Counted from the first letter of the stretch, positions 37,802 through 46,872 are shown. The stretch is 64,000 nt of DNA from Anaeromyxobacter dehalogenans 2CP-1 (GCF_000022145.1 NC_011891.1:868001-932000), one strand, 5' to 3'. A program made the numbers and translations. The notes: a model not told the origin generated them from the letters alone.

Positions 37802-39601
37802 ATGCGGCGACTGGGTGCTCGTCGGGGGACCGCACCAATGGATCGTCGGGAGTCACCGCAGGCGGCCGCGCCGGAGGCGTGGGAGTCCGAGCGCGCCGCC
37901 CGCCAGACCGCGGAGGCGGCGGCGGCGCGGATCGCGCGCCTGCAGGCCGCGACCGCGGCCCTGTCCGGCGCGCGCACGCCCGACGAGGTGGCCGAGGTGG
38001 CGCTGCGGGAGGGCATCGCGGCGCTCGGCGGAGCCCACGGCTTCCTGCTCGTGCCGGGGCGGGGTGGACTGCTGGACGTGCTCCGGTCCGCCGGCGTGCC
38101 GGACCCGGTGGCGCACGCCGCGGGCAGGCTCGACCACACGCCGGCCACCGACGCGTGGCGGAGCGGGGAGCCGGTCCTGGTGACGAGCGACGCCGAGCTC
38201 GCCGCGCGCTACCCGGTGGTCGCCGAGCTGCGCCGGCAGGTGGGCGTGCTCGGTGGCCTCGCCGCGCTGCCGCTCCGGGTCCGCGACCGCGTCATCGGCG
38301 TCCTCGCGGTCTCGTTCCAGGGCGACCAGGCGTTCGCGCCGGAGGCGCGCGCCTTCGCCGAGGCGCTCGCCGCCCAGGCGGCGCAGGCGCTCGACCGGGC
38401 CCGGCTGCTGATCGCGGAGCGGGTGGCGCGCGCCGCGGCGGTGGCGGCGCAGCAGCGGCTCGCGTTCCTGGATGCGCTCGCGGCGCTGCTCGCGGATCGG
38501 CTCGACGAGGCGGAGCTGCTGGACGGCGTGGTCCGGACCGCCGTGCCGACGATGTGCGAGTTCGCGGCGGTGCTGCTCCCGGACGCCGGGGGCGCGCTCG
38601 TGCCGGTGGCGCAGGCCGACGCGGCCGGGCTGGGACCGCGCGCGCTGGCGCTCGTCGCGGAGCGGCAGGCCGGGCTCGAGGCGGTGGTGTCCGGCGGTGC
38701 GCCGCTCGTGGTCGGGCCACGCGAGGGGGACTCCCGGCCGATGACGGTGGCGGCGGCGGGCCTGTCGGTGCAGGGCCGGAGCCTGGGCGCGCTCGTCGCG
38801 GCGAGCGCCGATCCCTCCCGCTGCCGCGGCCCCGCCGACCTGGCGCTGCTCGCCGACGTGGCGCGGCGCACGGCGCTGGCGCTCGCGCACGCGCGCCTGT
38901 TCCGGGAGGTGCAGCGCGGCGCCGAGGCGCGCGAGGAGTTCCTGCACGTCGCCTCGCACGAGCTGCGCGGCCCGCTCGGCAACCTGCGCCTGGCGGTGGA
39001 CCTGCTGGCGCGCGACGTGCGCGCCGAGCGGGGCAGCGCGCTCGACGGCCGCCTGCGCAAGGTGGCGCGACAGGCCGAGCGGCTGGCGCGCCTGTCCGAC
39101 CTGCTCCTCGACGTCTCGCGCATCTCGGCGGGCCGCATCCAGCTCCAGCCCGAGCCGGCCGACCTCGCCCAGCTCGCGCGCGACGCGGTGGCGCGCGCGG
39201 GCGACGAGGCGGAGGAGGCGGACTGTCCGCTCGTGCTGGACGCGCCGGCGCCGGTGCCGTGCACGGTCGACGTCCAGCGCCTGGACCAGGTGATCACGAA
39301 CCTGCTCTCGAACGCCATGAAGTACGGGCGGGGCGGCGAGGTGCGGGTGGCGGTGCGGGCCGACGAGGGGCGGGCCGTGCTGGAGATCGCCGACCAGGGG
39401 ATCGGCATCGCGCCCGAGCACCAGGCCCGCATCTTCGAGCGCTTCGAGCGCGCCGCCCCGGCCCGGCAGTACCCGGGGCTCGGGCTCGGGCTCTGGATCG
39501 TGCGCAAGCTGGTGGACGCGCACGGCGGGACGGTGCGCCTGGACAGCGCCCCGTCCCGGGGCGCCACCTTCACGGTCGAGCTGCCCCTCGACCGCGGCTG
39601 A
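37802..39601 (+). CDS. GAF-domain sensor histidine kinase
   Basis: Protein of about 599 aa, cytoplasmic with no membrane segment. A coiled N-terminus precedes GAF-like domains at roughly 45-190 and 215-370. The dimerisation/phosphoacceptor helix EFLHVASHELRGPLGN has its His near 386. The ATPase follows with NLLSNAMKYG, EIADQGIGIAPEHQARIFERF and GLGLGLWIVRKLV. No receiver partner is adjacent. The start at 37802 has GGAAGGG 9 nt upstream; the ATG at 37838 with GGGGGA is an alternative. The signal is unknown. Confidence 0.9.
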   Translation: MRRLGARRGTAPMDRRESPQAAAPEAWESERAARQTAEAAAARIARLQAATAALSGARTPDEVAEVALREGIAALGGAHGFLLVPGRGGLLDVLRSAGVPDPVAHAAGRLDHTPATDAWRSGEPVLVTSDAELAARYPVVAELRRQVGVLGGLAALPLRVRDRVIGVLAVSFQGDQAFAPEARAFAEALAAQAAQALDRARLLIAERVARAAAVAAQQRLAFLDALAALLADRLDEAELLDGVVRTAVPTMCEFAAVLLPDAGGALVPVAQADAAGLGPRALALVAERQAGLEAVVSGGAPLVVGPREGDSRPMTVAAAGLSVQGRSLGALVAASADPSRCRGPADLALLADVARRTALALAHARLFREVQRGAEAREEFLHVASHELRGPLGNLRLAVDLLARDVRAERGSALDGRLRKVARQAERLARLSDLLLDVSRISAGRIQLQPEPADLAQLARDAVARAGDEAEEADCPLVLDAPAPVPCTVDVQRLDQVITNLLSNAMKYGRGGEVRVAVRADEGRAVLEIADQGIGIAPEHQARIFERFERAAPARQYPGLGLGLWIVRKLVDAHGGTVRLDSAPSRGATFTVELPLDRG

Positions 39602-39630
39602 CGGCCCCGCCGCCGGCAGGAGGAGGCCGC

Positions 39631-40110
39631 GTGCCGCTCGCCATCGACTCGACCGCGTTCGCCGCCGGGGCCGAGATCCCCGCGCGCCACACCTGCGAGG
39701 GCGAGGACCTCTCGCCGACGCTCCGCTTCTCCGGCGTGCCCGCCGCCGCGCGCGCGCTGGCGCTGGTGGTGGACGATCCCGACGCGCCGGATCCGGCTGC
39801 GCCGCGCACGGTGTGGTCGCACTGGATCCTCTACGACCTGCCGCCGGCCACCCCCGGCCTGCCGGAGGGCGTCCCGCCCGACGCGCTGCCGCCCGGGACG
39901 CGCGAGGGGCTGAACGACTCGAAGCGCACCGGCTACGGCGGGCCCTGCCCGCCCATCGGCCGGCACCGCTACTTCTTCACGCTCTACGCGCTCGACGCGC
40001 CGCTCGGCGACCTGGGCCGCCCCACCCGCGCGCGCGTGCTCGAGGCGATCCGCGGGCACGTGCTCGAGCAGGCCCAGCTCATGGGCACGTACCAGAAGCG
40101 CGGGCGCTGA
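39631..40110 (+). CDS. YbhB/YbcL-type PEBP protein
   Basis: Protein of 159 aa in the phosphatidylethanolamine-binding (Raf kinase inhibitor-like) family. HTCEGEDLSPTLRFSGVP, VVDDPDAPDP and WSHWILYDLP are the ligand-pocket motifs, and GPCPPIGRHRYFFTLYALD the second conserved block. Ligand and role in bacteria are unclear. GTG start with AGGAGG 6-7 nt upstream; 29 nt after the kinase, perhaps co-transcribed. Confidence 0.93.
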   Translation: MPLAIDSTAFAAGAEIPARHTCEGEDLSPTLRFSGVPAAARALALVVDDPDAPDPAAPRTVWSHWILYDLPPATPGLPEGVPPDALPPGTREGLNDSKRTGYGGPCPPIGRHRYFFTLYALDAPLGDLGRPTRARVLEAIRGHVLEQAQLMGTYQKRGR

Positions 40111-40120
40111 CCCGCCGACG

Positions 40121-40591
40121 CTACATCCGGACCCGGCCCAGCTCGTCCACCACCGTGGCGTGCTCCTCGCGCAGCCACTCGTCGGTGCGCAGGCGGACCG
40201 CGTCCTCGTGCGTGCCCCCGCGCATCACGATCCAGGGCTGCTGCGCCAGCGCCGCGTCCACGTAGATGGGCAGCCCGAACACGCCGAGCGGCGGCTCGGC
40301 GCCGGCCTCGCACGGCTCGAAGCGGTTCGCGAAGGCCGTCTCCGGCACGAACCCGGCGTGCGCAGCGCCGCTCACGCTCCGCAGCACGTCGAGGTCGACC
40401 ACGCGATCCGCGCCCACCACCGCGAGCGCCATGGCGCCGTCGAGGCTCACCACCACCGTCTTCGCCACCCGCGTCCCGCTCACGTGCTCCGCGGCGGCGA
40501 GGCGCTGCGCCGCCACCGCGCGCAGGTGGATGGTGTGCGCGCAGCCGGGGTGGTGCGCGCGCAGGTACCGGTCGATGCGCTCGGGGATCAT
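40121..40591 (-). CDS. YbaK/ProX-type aminoacyl-tRNA deacylase-like protein
   Basis: Protein of 156 aa. HTIHLRAVAAQRLAAAEHVSG, AKTVVVSLDGAMALAVV and VFGLPIYVDAAL match the editing-domain fold, with the conserved Lys in AKTVV. Members hydrolyse mischarged tRNAs such as Cys-tRNAPro. The substrate cannot be assigned. It converges on the PEBP gene with 10 nt between stops. Confidence 0.85.
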   Translation of the reverse strand: MIPERIDRYLRAHHPGCAHTIHLRAVAAQRLAAAEHVSGTRVAKTVVVSLDGAMALAVVGADRVVDLDVLRSVSGAAHAGFVPETAFANRFEPCEAGAEPPLGVFGLPIYVDAALAQQPWIVMRGGTHEDAVRLRTDEWLREEHATVVDELGRVRM

Positions 40592-40722
40592 GGCGCCCTC
40601 CTGTCCGTACGCGTTGACCCATATCCAGCCCGCCGCCCGGGCGGGAGGCGCCCAGGTGGAACCCCACCGGCGGGCCAGGCGCCCGGCCGCGCTGCGACAT
40701 CCTGCCGCGGCGCGGCGCCGGG

Positions 40723-41262
40723 ATGGGCTACAGTCCGCCGGTGCCCCCGCCCGCCGATGAAGCCGGCGCGTTCGCGCCCGTGCTGCTGGTCCTCGCCGCC
40801 GCCGTCGCGGCGGCGGTGCTCGCCGGCGTCCGCACGGCAGGCGGGCGCGCGTTCGCCCAGCGCGCCGCCGGCGGGGCGGCGGGGGCGGCGGCCGCGATCG
40901 CCCTCGCGCTGGCGGCGCAGGCGCTCGTGCCGCGCACCTCGGGCGAGGCGCTCGTCGGGCTGTACCTGCTGCTCATCGGCCCCGGCTTGTCGGCGCTGGT
41001 CGCGGGCGGCGTGCTCGCGGTGGAGGTGCTGGCCCGGCGCGGCGTCTCGGTGTTCGGGCTGGCGCGCACCGCGGCGGCGTCCTCGCTCTCGGCGCTCGCC
41101 TGGCTGGTCGGGTTCCCGATGCTGTTCGGGCGGCCGGCGTGGGTGGTGGCGGTCGGCTGGGCGCTCGCCCTGGCGGCGGTGGTGGCGGTCTCCGCGGCCG
41201 CGCACGGGCTGGGCAGCCGGCGGCGCGCGGCCGCGCCCCGCGCGCCGGGCTCGCGCGGCTAG
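40723..41262 (+). CDS. Hypothetical membrane protein
   Basis: Protein of 179 aa with about four hydrophobic helices (APVLLVLAAAVAAAVLAGV, AAGAAAAIALALAAQAL, LYLLLIGPGLSALVAGGV and a C-terminal hairpin) and an Arg-rich tail. No family recognised. GTG at 40741 is an alternative start. Its stop overlaps the convergent polyferredoxin gene by 4 nt. Confidence 0.6.
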   Translation: MGYSPPVPPPADEAGAFAPVLLVLAAAVAAAVLAGVRTAGGRAFAQRAAGGAAGAAAAIALALAAQALVPRTSGEALVGLYLLLIGPGLSALVAGGVLAVEVLARRGVSVFGLARTAAASSLSALAWLVGFPMLFGRPAWVVAVGWALALAAVVAVSAAAHGLGSRRRAAAPRAPGSRG

Positions 41263-42329
41263 CCGATCCCCATCACCCGGTACGCCCAGCGGAACGCCTC
41301 GGGCGGCACGATCGTCTGCCAGAACCCGGTCGCCGCGGCGATCGCCCAGAACCCGATCATCACCCCGAGCGTCAGCGCGGGCACGAGCCACGGCGAGAGC
41401 GTCCGCGCGCCCTTGCGCGTCACGCCCAGGCAGTCGCGCGTGGTGCACGCCGCGACGCACGACATGCAGCCGGTGCACTCGGTGGAGAGCACGCGGAGCT
41501 TGGTGTGGACCTGGATCTCGTTCGGGCAGGCGCGGGTGCAGGCGCGGCAGTCGTTGCAGGCCTCGGGGTCCCGGCGCACCGACACCGGCGAGAACCAGCT
41601 CACCACGCCGAGCAGGGCGCCGTACGGGCACAGGTACCGGCACCAGAAGTGCTTCACCACCAGCGACAGGAGCGCGAGGACCCCGACGACGGCGAGGAAG
41701 GTCGTCGAGGGGTGGAGGAGCAGCTCCAGCATCTTCGCGTCGGCGACCACGTTGTAGGGCGCCTGCATGAAGCCCTCGATGGCGGCGAGCGGCATCTGGA
41801 CGAACACCGTCCAGACGAAGAAGCCGAGCAGGAGGTACTTCAGCGACGCGAGCGGAAGGTCCAGCCAGCGGGGTACGCTCGGCCAGCCGCGGCGCCACAG
41901 GAGCTTGCGCCCCAGCCACTCGAACGCGCGCGAGATCGTTCCCACCGGGCACACCCACGAGCAGAACGCCTTGCGCGCCACGAACGCCGTCGCGAGCGCC
42001 GCGAGCAGGATGGTGAGGCCGGCCGGGTGGATCTCGTCCCAGTAGCGCGTGAGCACGAAGCGCTTCAGCGACACGAGCGCGGCGATGGGCAGGAACGCCT
42101 CGACCGACGGTGGGCGCGCCACGTCGATGGGCCCGCCGCCGCGGACCGCGTCGTAGAAGCGCAGGAACTGCCAGCCGACCAGCAGGAGGAACGCGAGGTA
42201 GGCGAGCTGCACCGCCCACCGGACCCGGGGGAGGCTGCGCCACGGGTTGGTCCAGCGCTCGCCGCGCTCGGCGGCGGGCGGGGGCGGGGTGGGGAGCGCG
42301 GTGGGGAGGACGTCGAGCTTCGGGTTCAC
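41259..42329 (-). CDS. NapH/CcoG-like membrane polyferredoxin
   Basis: Protein of 356 aa. About five membrane helices carry two CxxxCP motifs in the membrane domain (FCSWVCPVGT near 130 and WCRYLCPYGA near 230). Two 4Fe-4S clusters follow: CNDCRACTRACP and CTGCMSCVAAC. This is the NapH/NosR/RdxA architecture, electron transfer from quinol or reductant toward a periplasmic reductase. No nap or nos genes are nearby, so its partner is unknown. GTG start; the N-terminal 25 residues are Pro-rich. Confidence 0.88.
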   Translation of the reverse strand: MNPKLDVLPTALPTPPPPAAERGERWTNPWRSLPRVRWAVQLAYLAFLLLVGWQFLRFYDAVRGGGPIDVARPPSVEAFLPIAALVSLKRFVLTRYWDEIHPAGLTILLAALATAFVARKAFCSWVCPVGTISRAFEWLGRKLLWRRGWPSVPRWLDLPLASLKYLLLGFFVWTVFVQMPLAAIEGFMQAPYNVVADAKMLELLLHPSTTFLAVVGVLALLSLVVKHFWCRYLCPYGALLGVVSWFSPVSVRRDPEACNDCRACTRACPNEIQVHTKLRVLSTECTGCMSCVAACTTRDCLGVTRKGARTLSPWLVPALTLGVMIGFWAIAAATGFWQTIVPPEAFRWAYRVMGIG

Positions 42330-42454
42330 GGGGAGCCTTGCGGTGCGGGGGCGGCGCGAACCTACCTCGCGGGCCCCGGCAGCACCATCGGGCGGGGGCT
42401 CGGCCGGTGCAACGCCCGGCGCCCCGGCGGGATTCCCGCGCCCGGATCGCGGCC

Positions 42455-43360
42455 TCAGGCGGCCCGGGCGGCTCCGGAGGCCGCTGCCTCCACCCGCCGG
42501 ACGCGCGCGAGCGCGTCCCAGGTGTACGCCGCCAGCGAGACCCAGATGCACCCGAAGGCGATCGCGTGCGTGCGCGTGAACGGCTCCCGGAACAGCGCCA
42601 CGGCCATCAGGAACTGGATCGTCGGCGTGATGTACTGGACCAGCCCCATGGTCGAGAGGCGCAGGCTCCGGACGCCGATCGCGAACCAGACCAGCGGGAC
42701 GGTGGTGACCGGCCCCGCCGCCACCAGGAGCGCGGTGCGCCATGCGCCGTGGCCGAACGCGCCCTCGCCGCCGGTCCCGCGCAGCACCAGGTAGGCGAGC
42801 GCCACCGGGGCGAGCAGCGCGGTCTCGGCCAGCAGGCCGCCGATGGGATCGATGCCGGCGCGCTTGCGGAGCAGGCCGTAGAGGCCGAACGAGAGCGCGA
42901 GGCTGAGCGGCAGCCAGGGCACGGTCCCGAGCCGCACCACCAGCACCGCCACGCCCGCGCCGGCCAGCGCCACCGCGAGCGCCTGCACGCGCGAGAGGCG
43001 CTCGCGCAGGAACGCCATGCCGAGCAGCACGTTGACGAGCGGGTTCACGAAGTACCCGAGGCTCGCCTCCAGCACGCGGCCGGCGTTCACCGCCCAGATG
43101 TAGATGAGCCAGTTCGCCGCGATGAGCACCGCCGTCACGGCGAGCACGCCGCGCCGGCCGGGCCGGAGCGCATCGCGGAGCTGGCCGGACCGCCCGCCCA
43201 GCAGGACGATCCCGGCGAGCAGGACCACCGACCACAGCACCCGGTGGGCCAGGATCTCGGGGGCCGGGACGCCGTGCAGCGCCTTGAAGTACAGGGGAAA
43301 GGCGCCCCACAGCAGGTAGGCGGCGAGCGCGTAGGCGAGGCCTCGGGACCGGGATTCCAC
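42455..43360 (-). CDS. rarD: RarD-like EamA transporter
   Basis: Protein of 301 aa with ten predicted membrane helices in two EamA halves. GLAYALAAYLLWGAFPLYFKALHGVPAPEILAHRVLWS is the RarD signature (chloramphenicol-sensitivity protein family), as are NWLIYIWAVNAGRVLEASLGYFVNPL and TMGLVQYITPTIQFL. The substrate is unknown. The start is GTG at 43360. A 125-nt gap separates it from the polyferredoxin. Confidence 0.93.
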   Translation of the reverse strand: MESRSRGLAYALAAYLLWGAFPLYFKALHGVPAPEILAHRVLWSVVLLAGIVLLGGRSGQLRDALRPGRRGVLAVTAVLIAANWLIYIWAVNAGRVLEASLGYFVNPLVNVLLGMAFLRERLSRVQALAVALAGAGVAVLVVRLGTVPWLPLSLALSFGLYGLLRKRAGIDPIGGLLAETALLAPVALAYLVLRGTGGEGAFGHGAWRTALLVAAGPVTTVPLVWFAIGVRSLRLSTMGLVQYITPTIQFLMAVALFREPFTRTHAIAFGCIWVSLAAYTWDALARVRRVEAAASGAARAA

Positions 43361-43477
43361 GGGGCGGCATCCTAAGGCCCTGCGCGCCGAGGCGCACCCG
43401 ATTCCCCCCTCCGGCCTGTCCGCAAGGCGGCGCCGAGGTTAGGATCCCCTCCGGACCTCCGGGAAAGAGGGGACGCG

Positions 43478-43939
43478 ATGCCGAACGCCGACTGGAAGCG
43501 GATCTGCTGCCCCATCGACTTCTCCGACGCCTCGCGCGCGGCGATGGAGGTCGCCGCCGACCTGGCCCGCCGGAACGCGGGCTCGCTCACGCTCCTCCAC
43601 GCCTACCCGGTGCCCGGCTACACGTTCCCCGACGGCTCGGTGGTGGCCAGCCCGAAGATGATGCAGGACCTGGCGGAGCAGGCGAAGCGGCACCTCGACG
43701 AGTGGCGCCGGGAGGCCGAGGCGCTGGGCGCGCCGGCGGTGGACACCGCCACCGCGGTGGGCGAGCCGGCCGCCGAGATCGTGGCCTGGGCGGCGGACCA
43801 GCGCGCCGACGTGCTGGTGCTCGGGACGCACGGGCGCACCGGCCTGGAGCACGCGCTGATGGGCTCGGTCGCGGAGCGCGTGGTGCGCCGCGCGCGCTGC
43901 CCGGTGGTCACGGTGCACCCGCACGGCCCGGCGAAGTAG
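43478..43939 (+). CDS. Universal stress protein (UspA family)
   Basis: Protein of 153 aa. CPIDFSDASRAAMEVA opens the fold and VLGTHGRTGLEHALMGSVAERVVRRARCPVVTV is the ATP-binding G-2x-G-9x-G(S/T) type motif, so it is probably of the nucleotide-binding class. Divergent from rarD; followed after 35 nt by the DHOD-like gene. Confidence 0.95.
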   Translation: MPNADWKRICCPIDFSDASRAAMEVAADLARRNAGSLTLLHAYPVPGYTFPDGSVVASPKMMQDLAEQAKRHLDEWRREAEALGAPAVDTATAVGEPAAEIVAWAADQRADVLVLGTHGRTGLEHALMGSVAERVVRRARCPVVTVHPHGPAK

Positions 43940-43974
43940 GGGAGGGCGGCGGACGGCGCCGCCGGGGGAGACGC

Positions 43975-44961
43975 ATGGCCGACCTCGTCACCGAGTACAT
44001 GGGGCTCGCCCTGCCGAGCCCGGTCGTGCTCGCCGCGTCCGCCCTGTCGAACCGGCTGGAGAACCTCCAGGCCGCGGAGGCGCACGGCGCGGGCGCGGTG
44101 GTGCTCCGCTCGCTGTTCGAGGAGCAGCTCGAGGGGGCCGGCGCGACCATCGCGGCCGCGCTGGACGGCGCCGCCTGGGCGAGCCCCGACGTGCGCGCGC
44201 ACTTCCCGCCGCAGCGGGTCGGGCCGCACGAGTACCTCTCGCTCGTCGAGCGGGCCAAGCGCGCGCTGGAGATCCCGGTCATCGCCAGCCTGAACGGCTC
44301 GGCCGCGGGCGGCTGGACCGAGTTTGCCCGGGACATCGAGCAGGCGGGGGCGGACGCGCTGGAGCTGAACCTGTACGCGGTGGAGGCGGATCCGGCGGTG
44401 AGCGCGGCCGAGGTGGAGGCGCGCTACCTCGAGGCGGTCTCGGCGGTGCGCGACGCGGTGACGATCCCGGTGGCGGTGAAGCTCTCGCCCTACTTCACCG
44501 CGCTCGCCCACTTCTGCGCGCGGCTCGACGCGCTCGGCGTGAACGGGATCGTCCTGTTCAACCGCTTCCTCCAGCCCGACCTCTCGCTGGAGCGCATGGC
44601 CGCGGTGCCCACCATGTCGCTCTCCACGCCGGCCGAGGCGCTGGTCCCGCTGCGCTGGATCGGCATCCTGCACGGCCGCGTCCGCGCGCACCTCGCCGCC
44701 ACCACCGGCGTGCACGACGGGCTCGGCGCGGTGAAGCAGCTCCTCGCCGGCGCGCAGGTGGTGCAGGTCGCCTCGACGCTGGTGCGGCACGGGATCCCGC
44801 AGCTCGGCAAGATCGTGGCGGGCGTCGACGACTGGCTGGACCGCCGCGGCACCGGCACCGTGGACGAGATCCGGGGGCTGCTCTCGCAGCGCGCGGCGCA
44901 GGACCCGGGCGCCTACGAGCGCGCCCAGTACGTGCACCTCATCCTCTCCCAGAACATCTAG
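43975..44961 (+). CDS. Dihydroorotate dehydrogenase-like flavoprotein
   Basis: Protein of 328 aa, TIM-barrel of the DHOD family. LPSPVVLAASALSNRLENL, IPVIASLNGSAAGGWTEFARDIEQAGADALELN and IPVAVKLSPYFT are FMN-site segments. NRFLQPDLSLE and QLLAGAQVVQVASTLVRHG follow. The catalytic Cys/Ser position of PyrD is not evident, and this subfamily is usually annotated as DHOD-like of unknown role, often found alone. ATG with GGGGGAG upstream. Confidence 0.85.
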   Translation: MADLVTEYMGLALPSPVVLAASALSNRLENLQAAEAHGAGAVVLRSLFEEQLEGAGATIAAALDGAAWASPDVRAHFPPQRVGPHEYLSLVERAKRALEIPVIASLNGSAAGGWTEFARDIEQAGADALELNLYAVEADPAVSAAEVEARYLEAVSAVRDAVTIPVAVKLSPYFTALAHFCARLDALGVNGIVLFNRFLQPDLSLERMAAVPTMSLSTPAEALVPLRWIGILHGRVRAHLAATTGVHDGLGAVKQLLAGAQVVQVASTLVRHGIPQLGKIVAGVDDWLDRRGTGTVDEIRGLLSQRAAQDPGAYERAQYVHLILSQNI

Positions 44962-44995
44962 CCGCGCTCGCGCCCGGCCCCGCGTCCGTGGCACC

Positions 44996-45649
44996 ATGCG
45001 CGCGACCATGCGCGCCCGCGAGCCCCACCCCGCGCCCCCGCCGCCCGCCGCGCGCGGCCACCACGGGCTCGCCGCCAGCTTCGGCTTCGCCTGGACCGGC
45101 CTCGCCGAGACCGCGCTGCGCGACCGCAACCTCCGCATCCACCTCGCGCTCGGCGTGCTCGCCGCCGCCTTCGCGGCCGCCGCGCCCCTCTCGCCGGCCG
45201 AGCGGGCCCTGCTGCTGGTGCTGGTGGCGCTCGTCCCGGCGGCGGAGGCGGCCAACTCGGCGCTGGAGGCGGCGGTGGACCTCGCCTCGCCGGGCCGGAG
45301 CGAGGGGGCGCGGATCGCGAAGGACGCCGCCGCCGGCGCGGTGCTGGCGCTCGCGGCGGGGAGCGTGCTCGCGTTCCTCGCCATCCTCCCGCCCGCCTGG
45401 CCGGCGCTGTGGGCCCGCGCCGGCGCGCTCGCGCCCGCGGCCGCCGGCGCGCTCGGCACCGCCGCCGCCGCCGGCCTGCTCCCCGGGCCGCTGCCGGGCG
45501 GCCGCGGCGTCCGGGCCGCGCTCGCGCTGGGCGGCCTCGCCGGGCTCGTGCCGCTCGCGCGCGCGGCCGAGGCGCAGGCCGGCACGGCGGCCGCCGCGCT
45601 GCTCCTCGCGCTCGCCGCCGACGCCGCCCGCCGGCGCGCCGCCCGCTGA
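44996..45649 (+). CDS. dgkA: Diacylglycerol/undecaprenol kinase-like membrane protein
   Basis: Protein of 217 aa. After a Pro/His-rich start, FAWTGLAETALRDRNLRIHLALGVLAAAF and PAAEAANSALEAAVDL (about 81-96) match the DgkA catalytic core with conserved Glu and Asn, and GRSEGARIAKDAAAGAVL the helix after it. The family protein is about 120 aa; the additional C-terminal 90 residues add two or three membrane helices. An ATG at 45008 is an alternative. Its TGA stop is one of the flanking trinucleotides of the palindromic element. Confidence 0.8.
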   Translation: MRATMRAREPHPAPPPPAARGHHGLAASFGFAWTGLAETALRDRNLRIHLALGVLAAAFAAAAPLSPAERALLLVLVALVPAAEAANSALEAAVDLASPGRSEGARIAKDAAAGAVLALAAGSVLAFLAILPPAWPALWARAGALAPAAAGALGTAAAAGLLPGPLPGGRGVRAALALGGLAGLVPLARAAEAQAGTAAAALLLALAADAARRRAAR

Positions 45650-45810
45650 GAGCACGTGAACCCATCCCCTCCCGTCGCCGCGGCGGCCGATCCGCGTCGC
45701 ATCGCTTCGTTGCTCCTCCCTCACATGCCGACGGGCATGCTCGGTCGTCGCGCCTCGCGCTGCTCGCGGCTCGACCGCCTGGCTCGGTCCGGGGATGGAT
45801 TCACGCGCTC
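45650..45810 (+). mobile_element. Palindromic MITE-like element, copy 2
   Basis: Inverted relative to copy 1 at 30692-30852, 159 of 161 positions identical. Flanked by TGA at 45647-45649 (stop of the dgkA-like gene) and 45811-45813. In both copies the gene reads into the same end of the element. It sits between two convergent genes and could also act as a long RNA hairpin at their 3' ends. Confidence 0.82.
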
Positions 45811-45821
45811 TGAGGCGGCGT

Positions 45822-46121
45822 TCAGCTCGGGTCCGGCTCCTCGCGATCCGCCTGCGGCGGGTCCGTCCGCGCCGGCAGCCGGCGATCGTCGGGCGCAGGC
45901 GGGATCTGCGCCAGCGACCGGGCCTGCGCCTCCGGCTCGTCGTCGCCGTGCACCCGCTCGGCCTCGCGGTCGTCCTGGTCCTGCGTCCACGTGGTGGGCG
46001 CGGACGACAGCCCCTCGAGCGGCCGCTCGCCGTGGGTGTTCTCGGTCTCGAGGTCCTTCAGCTCCTGCTCGCGGCGCAGGCGCAGCTCGCGGTCGCGCTG
46101 GCGCTCGTCGGGATCCGCCAT
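45822..46121 (-). CDS. Hypothetical charged small protein
   Basis: Protein of 99 aa, rich in Asp, Glu, Arg and Gln: ADPDERQRDRELRLRREQELKDLE (likely helix), then TWTQDQDDREAERVHGDDEPEA and a Pro-rich end. ATG with GGAGGG close upstream. Low complexity, no known domain. Divergent from rubrerythrin. Confidence 0.55.
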   Translation of the reverse strand: MADPDERQRDRELRLRREQELKDLETENTHGERPLEGLSSAPTTWTQDQDDREAERVHGDDEPEAQARSLAQIPPAPDDRRLPARTDPPQADREEPDPS

Positions 46122-46207
46122 GGTGCCCTCCGCACCGACGGTGCTCACCGGCGAGCCTCCCCGCAGCGCACGGGCGGGCCGGGGCCCGTGCCCCGCGCGC
46201 GGCGACG

Positions 46208-46222
46208 TTCACGTACCGTGAA
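46208..46222. promoter_or_regulatory. Palindrome TTCACG-TAC-CGTGAA, possible operator
   Basis: A perfect 6-bp inverted repeat with 3-bp spacer in the 290-nt gap between the divergent charged-protein gene (start 46121) and rubrerythrin (start 46412). It does not match the PerR or Fur consensus. It may bind an unidentified dimeric regulator. Confidence 0.35.
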
Positions 46223-46411
46223 TGGCGCGACGCGCCGCACGGCCCCCACAGGGTCTATGAATTCGGCGCCGTCGTCGCTACCACTCCCCCACCGCAACGA
46301 GCGACGGCCCGAGCGCCGGTGCTCCCGGCGGGCACGACGCGTGCCCGCCGGGGGATCGCGGCTCCGCCCGAGCGCGGATCGATCACCCTCACCCGAAAAA
46401 GGAGAAGTGAC

Positions 46412-46831
46412 ATGGCCCAGCTGAAGGGAAGCAAGACCGAGCAGAACCTGAAGGACGCGTTCGCGGGTGAGTCGCAGGCCAACCGCCGCTACCTGTACTT
46501 CGCGAAGATCGCCGACGTGGAGGGCTACCCCGAGGTCGCCGCCAACTTCCGCGACACCGCCGAGGGCGAGACCGGCCACGCGCACGGCCACATGGACTTC
46601 CTGAAGCCGGTCGGCGATCCCGCCACCGGCCTCCCGATCGGCGACAGCGTCGCGAACCTGAAGGCCGCCATCGCCGGCGAGACCCACGAGTACACCGACA
46701 TGTACCCGGGCATGGCGAAGACGGCGCGCGAGGAGGGCTTCGCGGAGGTCGCCGACTGGTTCGAGACGCTGGCGAAGGCGGAGAAGTCGCACGCCGGCCG
46801 CTTCGACAAGATGCTGAAGACGATCGCCTAG
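46412..46831 (+). CDS. Rubrerythrin, erythrin domain only
   Basis: Protein of 139 aa. Non-haem di-iron peroxidase that protects anaerobes and microaerobes. The Glu/His iron ligands appear in [42 protein letters not shown] and [11 protein letters not shown]. There is no C-terminal rubredoxin domain, so a separate electron donor is needed. AAAAAGGAGAAG is an excellent RBS. It lies upstream of the Fe-S protein and DUF3501 genes, separated by a strong terminator at 46873. Confidence 0.96.
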   Translation: MAQLKGSKTEQNLKDAFAGESQANRRYLYFAKIADVEGYPEVAANFRDTAEGETGHAHGHMDFLKPVGDPATGLPIGDSVANLKAAIAGETHEYTDMYPGMAKTAREEGFAEVADWFETLAKAEKSHAGRFDKMLKTIA

Positions 46832-46872
46832 GCGGTGCCCGATCCGCCGGCCTCGCCGGCGATCCTGCTGCG

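Noticed and set aside
46208-46222. PerR or Fur box in front of rubrerythrin
   Set aside because: The palindrome lacks the AT-rich consensus of either regulator.
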